Shown here: positions 1 through 6,046 of the stretch, in pieces
How positions within the stretch are numbered: position 1 is the first letter of the stretch
How the letters are laid out: each line of letters opens with the position of its first letter
Origin: an uncultured Clostridia bacterium
GTDB taxonomy: Bacteria; Bacillota; Clostridia; Christensenellales; Aristaeellaceae
Direction of reading: 5' to 3'
Length of the DNA stretch: 8,179 bases
Assembly: GCA_934631985.1 (NCBI GenBank)
Contig: CAKTYE010000091.1
Coordinates: forward strand, 1-8,179
Position numbers and translations under genes: made by a program
The notes under the pieces: model-generated
Told to the model about the DNA's origin: nothing
What the model saw: only the letters and a program-made list of their open reading frames with translations
The model's database searches: none

Positions 1-100
1 AAAATCTCGATTTACATCCAGTAAACCTTCGATTTTTGCACTTTGCAGCTGGCACAAAATCCCCTCGTCATCGTACCACGTCATGGCACGGTGTTACCCT
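1..100. other. Non-coding left edge with imperfect dyad
   Basis: I see no gene here. A plus-strand frame stays open from position 2 to the TAA at 161-163, but it runs straight into the repeat and has no ribosome site, so I do not call it. Positions 1-36 form an imperfect inverted repeat: AAAATC (1-6) pairs with GATTTT (31-36), and TTTAC (11-15) pairs with GTAAA (21-25) around the loop ATCCA. The palindrome lies outside the part shared by the two large repeats. It could be the remnant of another intergenic element or a protein-binding dyad; its function is unknown. Confidence 0.4.
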
Positions 101-164
101 AAAAGCCCCTCCCTCGCGCTCCCACCCGAAGACCATTTCATCATAATGTTTAGGGTTGGGTAAA

Positions 165-237
165 ATAAACAATACGGTCGATAGGCAAAGGGTACCGCTA
201 AGCAGCGGGCCGCAAGCCTATTGACCGTATTGTTTAT
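165..237. repeat. Central long hairpin of copy A
   Basis: Arms 165-186 and 216-237 are complementary over 22 bases with a single mismatch (A.C or G.U depending on strand). They enclose 29 bases. Inside the loop, CCGCT (195-199) pairs with AGCGG (204-208) around a four-base loop, giving a forked structure. The arms are nearly identical to those of copy B, while the loop bases differ. Confidence 0.85.
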
Positions 238-286
238 GTAAAGAAAATACCAAACTCACCCCCCAGCCGCTTTCTGGGAGGGGTGC

Positions 287-320
287 GGGGAGGGGCCTTT
301 CTCAGAAAGGCCGCCTCCCC
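287..320 (-). terminator. Hairpin terminator after the solute-binding gene
   Basis: On the minus strand this is GGGGAGG, a bulged C, then GGCCTTTC, a TGA loop, GAAAGGCC and CCTCCCC: a stem of about 15 base pairs beginning 11 bases after the TAA at 332-334. No U-run follows, so it is not a textbook intrinsic terminator. A stem this strong directly after a stop codon would still be expected to stall polymerase or protect the 3' end. It forms the gene-proximal end of repeat copy A. Confidence 0.6.
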
Positions 321-331
321 GCCGTTCTCTC

Positions 332-2563
332 TTATTGATTCTCCAGCTGTATCATTCGCAGAATGCGGTCGCATTCCCGAATGAACTGTTCCGTGGACAT
401 TTCACCGTCCACATAGCGCTGCATCGCATTGGAGCTGTCGCCTGCCAAGGTGCTGTACAGCGTGTTGGACACAACATGCAGATACGGCTCGACTGCGCGA
501 TAGGCAGCGATCTGCTCTGCGGAAATGCGGTACTTCTGCTGCTCCAGCATGGTGAGCGTACTCTCCTGATCGGCGATCATCTCGTCAAAGCTGCGCTTGT
601 CCGCATCGGCGGCTTCTTCGCGCTGCTGACGCAGCTGCGCCAGCGTGTCCTGCGTCTGCTGGATGTATTTTTCGGTATAGGGATCTTCAATGGGCGTGTT
701 TTCATCCGGGCAAAGGGCGATCTTCATGGAAGCGTCCATGTGCTGAGCAAGATATTCCAGGAACGTGACGGCAGCTTCCTGGTTCTTGCTGTTCGGATTG
801 ACCAGATAGACCCGCATGGACATATTGGCTGCCACGTCCAGACCCTCGTCCAGGGGCAGCAGCAACGGCTTGTAGTCATAGCTGACGTATTCCTGCGGAA
901 TGGGATCAACATAGAGGTCGAACAGTGCAGTGGGGCCGTCGCTGGAGAAGAAGACCATGTTGTCGGAGGAATCATCCTCCAGTGTCTTCAGCTGCGGAAG
1001 CACCTCCTCCAGCTTTGCCAGCAGCTTGCGCATCAGCGGCGTGTCAAAGCTTGCGTTTTCCCCGGAAACGTAGGAATAATCCATATAGCGATCCATCAAG
1101 TCCGTAAACAGCATGGTGCGTACATTGTAGACATACTCGAACAGCGACAGGTCGGCGTATTCGTCCGCATAGTCGTCCACCCAGGTGACGCAAAAGTCCA
1201 GAAATTCCAGATAGGTTTTGGGCAGATCGTCCTCTGTCAGGCCCAGCTTCTCCAGCACGGAGGGGCTATAGCCCAGCCCCTGCGCATTGACGGAGCAGGG
1301 GAAGGCATAGAGCTTGCCATCCACAAAGAAGCTCTTGGTAAACTCCGGGTTCATGCGCTGTACGGCGTCCATCAGCACCTGCGAGGAGGACAGGTCAACG
1401 CAGTAGCCCTTCTTCAGCAGTGCATCGAACACGCCCCAGTTCATATCAACAGCATAAATATCTGCTGCATCGCCGCTGGAGATCATGCTTTGGGTAACGT
1501 CCTCAGCGGAGAAGCTGGAATCGGTCGTGATAACGGGAATTTCCGGATGCTCATTCGCAAAGGCGGTCATGATGTCATCCCGGAAGTAGGTGGCAATGCG
1601 CAGCGGGTTGGCGGGCATCTTGGCAGGATCGGTGTCAGAGCGCGTCCAGACCCCATCGTAGATGTAGAGGAAGCCGTCATAGGCCAGCAGTCCGCTGGGA
1701 ACGTATTGCAGGTTCAGATAGGCGCAGGGTTCCAGCGCCCCCAGCGATACGCTGCGGTACAGCCTGTCCTCTGTGGGGAAATACAGGATGTCGCTGGTCT
1801 CGTCATAGCAGAACCTTTGCATCTGCGTGTCAGTGGTGGCAAGCAGGTCGACCATTTCGCCCGTTTGGGGATCAAGCTGCCGCACCATGGGCATCACGAT
1901 CTCCTCACGCTGATAGGCCGTATCCTGATCCCAGTAGCAGGTCAGCAACATATCGTCCTTGTAGCGCTGCACAGACAGATAGGCCCCGGAAGCCACCTGA
2001 CGGGGTTCGGCCCCTGGCTTCAACTCCCACAGATTGTTCTTTCCCCAGGTGCTGCCATCGACGGGCAGCAGCACATAGAACGTGTCGTTGATGCAGGTGA
2101 AGCCCTGCACATCCAGGTAGGAATCCTCCTCCACGTTGGGGCAAACAGCGAGCGCTTCCCCAAAGGAAGCGGTACCATCTTCAGCCAGGGTGACGGCATG
2201 CACCTCGCCCAGAGAGTTAGTCAGCGCGTAAAGCGTCGTGCCGTCGCTGGTCATGGCGGAGACGAAATTAGTGAAGTACATGGAGCCGTCCTCGGTGCTG
2301 CGCTCCCGCTCGGGCAGGTTCAGCGCGTAGACGGCGGCAAACTGACCAGGCTGCTCGAGATCCAGCTCATAAAGGCTGCTCCCGTTGTAGCCATAGACCT
2401 TGCCGTTGAGTTGGACAAAGCCGTTCAGGTAGACACTCGACATGTCGTCATCCGTGCTGGAAACAGCATCCGTCGTGCCGCCGATCATGGCTTCTGCCAG
2501 GGCAGAGCAGGAGAAGGTCAGTAAAACGGTCAGGAGCAGGGCAAGCCACCTTTTCATCCTCAT
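332..2563 (-). CDS. Exported propeller-like/solute-binding fusion protein
   Basis: I call a 743-residue secreted or surface protein. The reading frame extends to 2608, but the ATG at 2563 is preferred because AAAGGGG (2571-2577) sits 7 bases upstream and the protein then begins with a clean signal peptide (MRMKRW, a hydrophobic core, and an ALA-EA cleavage site near residue 23). Residues about 45-310 contain six beta-hairpin-like motifs at roughly 40-55-residue spacing (near 53, 107, 159, 203, 257 and 295, such as DGTTLYALT and YDGFLYIYDGVW), suggesting a beta-propeller. From residue 321 (LRIATYF) it resembles family-1 extracellular solute-binding proteins: GDAADIYAVDMN at 364-375, DGKLYAFPCSVNAQGLGYS around 415-433, and an NPNSKNQEAAVTFLEYLA helix at 589-606. 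A charged, probably coiled helix spans 632-680. The ligand is unknown and no permease is in the window. It is the last gene of a minus-strand cluster and ends in repeat copy A. Confidence 0.85.
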   Translation of the reverse strand: MRMKRWLALLLTVLLTFSCSALAEAMIGGTTDAVSSTDDDMSSVYLNGFVQLNGKVYGYNGSSLYELDLEQPGQFAAVYALNLPERERSTEDGSMYFTNFVSAMTSDGTTLYALTNSLGEVHAVTLAEDGTASFGEALAVCPNVEEDSYLDVQGFTCINDTFYVLLPVDGSTWGKNNLWELKPGAEPRQVASGAYLSVQRYKDDMLLTCYWDQDTAYQREEIVMPMVRQLDPQTGEMVDLLATTDTQMQRFCYDETSDILYFPTEDRLYRSVSLGALEPCAYLNLQYVPSGLLAYDGFLYIYDGVWTRSDTDPAKMPANPLRIATYFRDDIMTAFANEHPEIPVITTDSSFSAEDVTQSMISSGDAADIYAVDMNWGVFDALLKKGYCVDLSSSQVLMDAVQRMNPEFTKSFFVDGKLYAFPCSVNAQGLGYSPSVLEKLGLTEDDLPKTYLEFLDFCVTWVDDYADEYADLSLFEYVYNVRTMLFTDLMDRYMDYSYVSGENASFDTPLMRKLLAKLEEVLPQLKTLEDDSSDNMVFFSSDGPTALFDLYVDPIPQEYVSYDYKPLLLPLDEGLDVAANMSMRVYLVNPNSKNQEAAVTFLEYLAQHMDASMKIALCPDENTPIEDPYTEKYIQQTQDTLAQLRQQREEAADADKRSFDEMIADQESTLTMLEQQKYRISAEQIAAYRAVEPYLHVVSNTLYSTLAGDSSNAMQRYVDGEMSTEQFIRECDRILRMIQLENQ

Positions 2564-2607
2564 GAGAAATCCCCTTTCTGTTTTCTGGTCAATGCGCTTC
2601 AAATTCA

Positions 2608-2623
2608 CTGCGCTGCGGCGCAG
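2608..2623 (-). other. Small GC-rich hairpin in the intergenic gap
   Basis: CTGCGC (2608-2613) and GCGCAG (2618-2623) form a perfect six-base-pair stem with a four-base loop in the 81-base gap between the Usp-like gene and the solute-binding gene. There is no U-run after it on the minus strand, so it is unlikely to be a full terminator. It could attenuate readthrough or act as an RNA-processing or stability element. Confidence 0.3.
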
Positions 2624-2644
2624 GAAAAACCATGGGCTGTGAAC

Positions 2645-3028
2645 TTATGCTGCGGGTACGGCGTGGAACGTTGCCAGCGGCAGCGCCATGGCAAGCCGTC
2701 CGGCGAAGCTGTCGCCGTTCACGTCCGGCTTGCCCTCGCCGATGACCACATGCTGAATGCTGTGCTTTCGGGCAAAATCAATGATGGCGTCCAGCGGCCT
2801 GTCTGAACAAAGCACCGTCATTTCCGCACCGCTTTCCGCACTGGTTCGGTACAGATAATCCAGCGCCTGTGCGACCTCGGGATTGCCCAAGCTGTTCTGT
2901 CCGCTGCCAACCACGGAAAGCACCAGCAGGGGCAAACGATGCTCCTGTGCGACCTCCGCGCCGCGATGGATCAGCCGCTCGCACATGCGCTGACCCGTGA
3001 CGCACACCAGTACGGTTTCTGATGCCAT
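2645..3028 (-). CDS. Stand-alone UspA-fold (universal stress-like) protein
   Basis: This 127-residue soluble protein has the pattern of a universal stress protein domain, closest in feel to the Usp domain inside KdpD sensor kinases. The first strand and helix are ETVLVCVTGQRMCERLIHRG (residues 4-23). A second strand, PLLVLSVVGSG, lies near 33-43, followed by a Rossmann-like strand and helix (EMTVLCSDRPLDAIIDFARK) and the strand HVVIGEGK near residue 94. The usual G-x2-G-x9-G-(S/T) nucleotide loop is not clear: GEGKPDVNGDSFAG is a degenerate version, so ATP binding is doubtful. The ATG at 3028 has AGGGAGG (3040-3046) 11 bases upstream. The gene starts 20 bases after the stop of the membrane-protein gene and so is almost certainly in the same transcript. 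Its precise role is unknown; stress or metabolite sensing is an inference from the fold. Confidence 0.75.
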   Translation of the reverse strand: MASETVLVCVTGQRMCERLIHRGAEVAQEHRLPLLVLSVVGSGQNSLGNPEVAQALDYLYRTSAESGAEMTVLCSDRPLDAIIDFARKHSIQHVVIGEGKPDVNGDSFAGRLAMALPLATFHAVPAA

Positions 3029-3048
3029 AGAAGACCGAACCTCCCTGC

Positions 3049-3513
3049 TTACAGCACTTCCAGTGCGGCGACCTCGCGGTCGTGGTAGGTGACGCGGAGC
3101 TTCGTTCCCTCGGGGAAGGTGGGCAGAGGCTTTTCCAGGTCATAATAATACAGCCGGTCGTCCTCCTCATCGGCGGGATTGCCTGCGGAAACGATCATGC
3201 TGCGGTAGTTCACGCCGTCCACCAGGGAAACGTCGGATTCCATGCGCTTGAAGGTGCCCTCCATCACGCGAGTACGTCCGTGCAGCACGTTTTTCAGGTG
3301 CTTTTCATAGCAGCGCAATGGCTTGATCGCCATGCCATAGCAAAAGATAAAGGAAAAACCGATGACGCAGCTCAGCAGCGTGGTCAGCCACTCAATGCGC
3401 ACAACCAGCGAAACCACCAGGCCCGCCAGCAGCAGCACCTCCGGCACCGCCAGCAGCAGCCAGCGCTTTTTCTCCTGCGCAATCACCTGATCCAAGTCCT
3501 GTTGGGTATACAA
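3049..3513 (-). CDS. Small two-helix membrane protein, function unknown
   Basis: I do not recognise this 154-residue protein. It has a short charged N-terminus, two adjacent membrane segments (about residues 18-39 and 42-61), a basic stretch (KPLRCYEKHLKNVLHGR, 64-80) that should face the cytoplasm, and a C-terminal soluble domain of about 75 residues. That domain alternates hydrophobic strands with turns and ends in KLRVTYHDREVAALEVL, consistent with a small beta-barrel. The start codon is TTG at 3511-3513, chosen because AAGGAGG (3523-3529) lies 9 bases upstream and the next in-frame ATG falls inside the second membrane segment. It is the first gene of the minus-strand cluster, about 30 bases downstream of the predicted transcription start. 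Confidence 0.75.
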   Translation of the reverse strand: MYTQQDLDQVIAQEKKRWLLLAVPEVLLLAGLVVSLVVRIEWLTTLLSCVIGFSFIFCYGMAIKPLRCYEKHLKNVLHGRTRVMEGTFKRMESDVSLVDGVNYRSMIVSAGNPADEEDDRLYYYDLEKPLPTFPEGTKLRVTYHDREVAALEVL

Positions 3514-3522
3514 TGTCGTTGT

Positions 3523-3529
3523 CCTCCTT
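3523..3529 (-). promoter_or_regulatory. Ribosome binding site that fixes a TTG start
   Basis: On the minus strand this reads AAGGAGG, a near-perfect anti-16S match, nine bases before TTG at 3513. No ATG or GTG lies in frame at a useful distance, so this site decides the start of the small membrane protein. Confidence 0.75.
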
Positions 3530-3548
3530 AGCAGTGGGGTTTACCTGT

Positions 3549-3577
3549 ATTATCGTCTATTTTGGCGGAATGGTCAA
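3549..3577 (-). promoter_or_regulatory. Sigma-70-type promoter for the minus-strand cluster
   Basis: On the minus strand, TTGACC (3572-3577) and GATAAT (3549-3554) are separated by exactly 17 bases. Each box has one mismatch to the consensus. Transcription would start near 3542, leaving a leader of about 30 bases that includes the AAGGAGG site. Confidence 0.7.
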
Positions 3578-3604
3578 GGGTCGCATCACGGCTCTGTTTC
3601 CCCT

Positions 3605-3666
3605 AAAATCGCTCAAATGCGCGTAAAATAACGAAAAAGGAATAAAATGAACAAAGTGTGAATAAA
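3605..3666. promoter_or_regulatory. Helically phased A-tracts between divergent promoters
   Basis: Seven runs of three to five A begin at 3605, 3615, 3625, 3634, 3644, 3653 and 3664, spaced 9-11 bases apart, that is, one per helical turn. The run ends just upstream of the plus-strand -35 box at 3672. Phased A-tracts are known to bend DNA and can act as UP elements. Here they lie upstream of both divergent promoters. Confidence 0.6.
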
Positions 3667-3671
3667 CGCCA

Positions 3672-3700
3672 TTGCCTGCCTTTCGCGGCTGTGTTACAAT
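3672..3700 (+). promoter_or_regulatory. Sigma-70-type promoter for the acyltransferase fusion gene
   Basis: TTGCCT (3672-3677) and TACAAT (3695-3700) are separated by 17 bases. The predicted start near 3707 gives a leader of about 32 bases containing AAAGGA (3724-3729) before the GTG start at 3739. Confidence 0.65.
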
Positions 3701-3738
3701 AAAAACCATCTCAAACGACCCGGAAAGGATGAGAAGAC

Positions 3739-5844
3739 GTGCCGAAAGGCTCCCGAAAGAATATGCGGCCCATGGCGCTGAACCTGGCGACCCTGAGCGG
3801 CGTGTATGCCTACATGTTTTGCATGATGACCTCCAGCGCATTGATGGAAATGCCCATCCTGGGCGGCGCAATTTATATGTGCGGACAGGCAGCTATGGTG
3901 CTGCTCAGCATATGTACCCCCCCGCTGAAGTATTTCTATTCCGCCAACCTGCGGAACTGGACGGCGGTCATCACGGGAGTGATGCTGCTGCTCAACAGTA
4001 CGCTGCTTGTTTTTTATCCCATTCAGGTGGAGGATGCACGGGTATGGGTGCTTCTGGCGGTAGTGCTGCTGATGCTGCTTCGATCCGCGCTGGGCAAGCG
4101 GCTGATCCGTATCAGCATCCAGCGGGACATGCCGGAAAAGCGCTTTGTGACCCTGTATGTGGGGACGCACCTGCTATGTACCCTCGGCGCGGGCGTGGTG
4201 CTGTTTCTGTGCCTGCCGGGCCTTCCGGCTGCGCAGCTGCTGGGCGGCTTTGCGCTGGTCAGCGCGTTGGAGGCTTACGGACAGCTGAAGGATCGCGCAG
4301 AGCAGCGCGTGCTGCTGGAGCCGGTGTCCCCGGAAAGCTACTTCAACCTGCGGGAACGCATTGGCAAGGTGAACGCCTATACCAGCTATGAGGTGCTGTC
4401 TGCCTGCGTCATGGTGGCGTTGGAGATCACCTTGGTGCTGATGTATACCTTCCTGGCGGTGACGGGGGAGCAGCTGCTGACCTGCATGCTGCTTTCCGTG
4501 GGCTGTACGCTGCTGGCGCAGGAGGCGGTGGACTTCGTGCTTCGCCGCCGGGAACGCCGCCAGCGTTCCGATCCGACGGCCCTGATGCTCATTGCGCTCT
4601 TTTTGTGGCTGTATAGTCTGGTGCTGTTTGGTCGGGCCATGGAAAGCGGTGCGCCGCAGTCCCCGGAGGCGTACTTTAGCCTGATCCTGTGCAGCGTAGG
4701 CGTAAGCGTCTGCCTGACGGTGCTGATGCGCATGGAGCGCACGATGGTGCAGGTGGCAAAATTCTCTGCGGGCAGCGAGCTGGGCGGCTATCGTCAAATG
4801 CGCCGCGCAGGCACTGAGCTTGCCACGCTTTGCGGGGAGATGATCGTGCTGTGTGCGCTGACCATCCTGAGCTTTGCCGCCGGGAAGAATCTGCCGCGCA
4901 ACGGTGCGGAGTTTGCCGCGCGCTTCCAGCCCCTGCTGGTTATTCCCGCCGCCATCGCGGTGTTGGGCGCAGTGCTGGGTACGCTGCGCTTCCCGCTGAG
5001 CCAGCGCTATATGGACAAGCTCAGCCGATTCCTGCAATTGAAGCAGGAGGGTGAGGAAAATCCCGCCCTGGAAAAACAGCTTGAAAAGGTCGTTGTAAAG
5101 TCCCACCGCCAGCCTTTTTTCATCAATGCGGTGAAGGCCTGCCTGCGGCCCTTCTTCCGGCACACCCTGCAGGGAACGGAGAACATCGTGGAGGACGTGA
5201 ACAATCCGCTGGTGTTCCTGTGCAACCATGGCGAGATTTACGGCCCTGTGGCGGCGGTGCTGAACATTCCCGTACCCATCCGCCCATGGACGATCTCGGA
5301 GATTACCGTGGACAAGGATGAAATGGCGGAGTACGTTTATAAATACACCATCAAACGGCAGAGGTGGCTTCCGGAATGCCTGAAAATGCCCATTGCAAAG
5401 CTGATCGGCCCGATCTCCGTATGGGCCATGGGCTGCCTGGAGAGTATTCCTGTGTTCCGCAACAAACCGCGCGACCTGATGAACACCTTCCGCATGTCGG
5501 TGGAGGCGCTTCAGGCGGGGGACAATCTGCTGATCTTCCCCGAAAACCCCAATGCCGTTGCGCAGGATCACGGCTATGAGCGGCAAGGCATTGGCGAGCT
5601 GTTTTCGGGCTTTGAGATGCTTGCACCGATCTATTACAACAAAACCGGCAAATGCCTGCGTTTTGTTCCAGCCTTTGCACATCAGAAAATGCGCACGCTG
5701 ACCTTTGCACCGATCATCACCTTTGACCCGAACAATGAACCCAACGCGGAACGGGAACGCATTGTGACCTATTTACAGGACACCATGCGGGAGATGTATG
5801 AGACGGAAGAATCGAAGTATCAGAAGAAAAAGAGCAGAGAGTAG
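3739..5844 (+). CDS. Polytopic transporter-like domain fused to PlsC-like acyltransferase
   Basis: This is a 701-residue membrane protein with two parts. Residues 1-415 hold about 12 membrane segments (near 13-34, 40-62, 74-93, 102-117, 137-159, 164-180, 217-241, 246-267, 281-298, 312-330, 360-381 and 397-416). A longer polar loop (181-215) lies between helices 6 and 7, as in MFS carriers, but I see no MFS signature. After a linker, residues about 470-690 match lysophospholipid/glycerol-phosphate acyltransferases: NHGEIYG at 496-502 (block I), GCLESIPVFR at 565-574 (block II with its Arg), FPENPN at 600-605 (block III, usually FPEG) and a block-IV-like FVPAF. The Asp of the usual NHx4D motif is Gly502. 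A transporter joined to an acyltransferase recalls LplT-Aas systems that import and re-acylate lysophospholipids; that role is inferred. GTG was chosen as the start for its upstream AAAGGA; ATG at 3763 is the alternative. Confidence 0.8.
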   Translation: MPKGSRKNMRPMALNLATLSGVYAYMFCMMTSSALMEMPILGGAIYMCGQAAMVLLSICTPPLKYFYSANLRNWTAVITGVMLLLNSTLLVFYPIQVEDARVWVLLAVVLLMLLRSALGKRLIRISIQRDMPEKRFVTLYVGTHLLCTLGAGVVLFLCLPGLPAAQLLGGFALVSALEAYGQLKDRAEQRVLLEPVSPESYFNLRERIGKVNAYTSYEVLSACVMVALEITLVLMYTFLAVTGEQLLTCMLLSVGCTLLAQEAVDFVLRRRERRQRSDPTALMLIALFLWLYSLVLFGRAMESGAPQSPEAYFSLILCSVGVSVCLTVLMRMERTMVQVAKFSAGSELGGYRQMRRAGTELATLCGEMIVLCALTILSFAAGKNLPRNGAEFAARFQPLLVIPAAIAVLGAVLGTLRFPLSQRYMDKLSRFLQLKQEGEENPALEKQLEKVVVKSHRQPFFINAVKACLRPFFRHTLQGTENIVEDVNNPLVFLCNHGEIYGPVAAVLNIPVPIRPWTISEITVDKDEMAEYVYKYTIKRQRWLPECLKMPIAKLIGPISVWAMGCLESIPVFRNKPRDLMNTFRMSVEALQAGDNLLIFPENPNAVAQDHGYERQGIGELFSGFEMLAPIYYNKTGKCLRFVPAFAHQKMRTLTFAPIITFDPNNEPNAERERIVTYLQDTMREMYETEESKYQKKKSRE

Positions 5845-5846
5845 CA

Positions 5847-5878
5847 GGGAGGCGGCCTTTCTGAGAAAGGCCACTCCC
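5847..5878 (+). terminator. Hairpin terminator after the acyltransferase fusion gene
   Basis: GGGAG, GGCCTTTC, a TGA loop, GAAAGGCC and CTCCC form a stem of about 13 base pairs with a small asymmetric bulge, starting three bases after the stop codon. No U-run follows. It is the gene-proximal end of repeat copy B and matches the hairpin at 287-320. Confidence 0.55.
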
Positions 5879-5927
5879 CACACCCCTCCCGGAAAGCGGC
5901 TGGAGGGAAGTTTGGTGTTTTCTTTAC

Positions 5928-5999
5928 ATAAACAATACGGTCGATAGGCTTAGGTCCGTTGCTTAACGGTATCCTTTGTCTATCGACCGTATTGTTTAT
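5928..5999. repeat. Central long hairpin of copy B
   Basis: Arms 5928-5947 and 5980-5999 are perfectly complementary over 20 bases. The next two pairs, G.T and C-G, extend the stem. Inside the loop, CCGTT (5956-5960) pairs with AACGG (5965-5969) around the loop GCTT. Copy A has CCGCT/AGCGG in the same place with the same loop, so one pair has switched from C-G to T-A with pairing kept. Confidence 0.85.
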
Positions 6000-6046
6000 T
6001 CTGTTCAACCCTAACCATTACGATGAACTGCTCTTCGGGAGGGAGC

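Larger units (their letters stand above)
101..320 (-). repeat. Structured intergenic repeat, copy A
   Basis: Read on the minus strand, this aligns end to end with 5847-6063 read on the plus strand. By manual alignment there are roughly 25-30 differences in about 218 columns. In order from the gene side it holds a terminator-like hairpin (287-320), a weaker C-rich/G-rich hairpin (about 262-285), an AT-rich spacer, a long central palindrome (165-237), and a tail ending in AGGGAGGGGCTTTT. Similarity to copy B stops at about 101, where copy B continues into a hairpin that this copy lacks. The element starts 11 bases after the stop codon of the minus-strand solute-binding gene, as copy B does after its own upstream gene. 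It may be a MITE-like or REP-like element; no transposase is visible. Confidence 0.85.

Noticed and set aside
101..320. CRISPR array
   Set aside because: The repeats are two dispersed inverted copies of about 220 bp with long internal palindromes, not short direct repeats with unique spacers, and no cas gene is present.
335..2524. Plus-strand open frame of 729 codons opposite the solute-binding gene
   Set aside because: It is the antisense of a well-supported gene, rich in His, Gln and Gly, with no signal peptide, recognisable domain or ribosome site. Long antisense frames are common in GC-rich coding DNA.
2564..2608. Upstream ATG at 2608 as the start of the solute-binding gene
   Set aside because: It would put 15 charged residues ahead of the signal peptide and lacks a ribosome site. 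The ATG at 2563 has AAAGGGG at 7 bases.
2564..2644. Separate promoter for the solute-binding gene
   Set aside because: TTGACC occurs on the minus strand about 30 bases before the start, but no -10 box follows at a workable distance. Co-transcription from the promoter at 3549-3577 is more likely.
3729..4391. Plus-strand frame starting ATG at 3729 and overlapping the start of the fusion gene
   Set aside because: Its translation is low-complexity, rich in Ala, Gly and Arg, and it is the shifted frame of the membrane domain. The GTG frame at 3739 gives 12 clean membrane helices and acyltransferase motifs.
4174..5682. Minus-strand open frame of 502 codons opposite the acyltransferase fusion gene
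   Set aside because: Its composition is dominated by His, Gln and Arg, it has no start context, and it lies wholly inside a gene with recognisable motifs.
5820..6008. Minus-strand 62-codon frame across repeat copy B
   Set aside because: It lies inside the palindromic repeat, has no ribosome site, and overlaps the end of the plus-strand gene.
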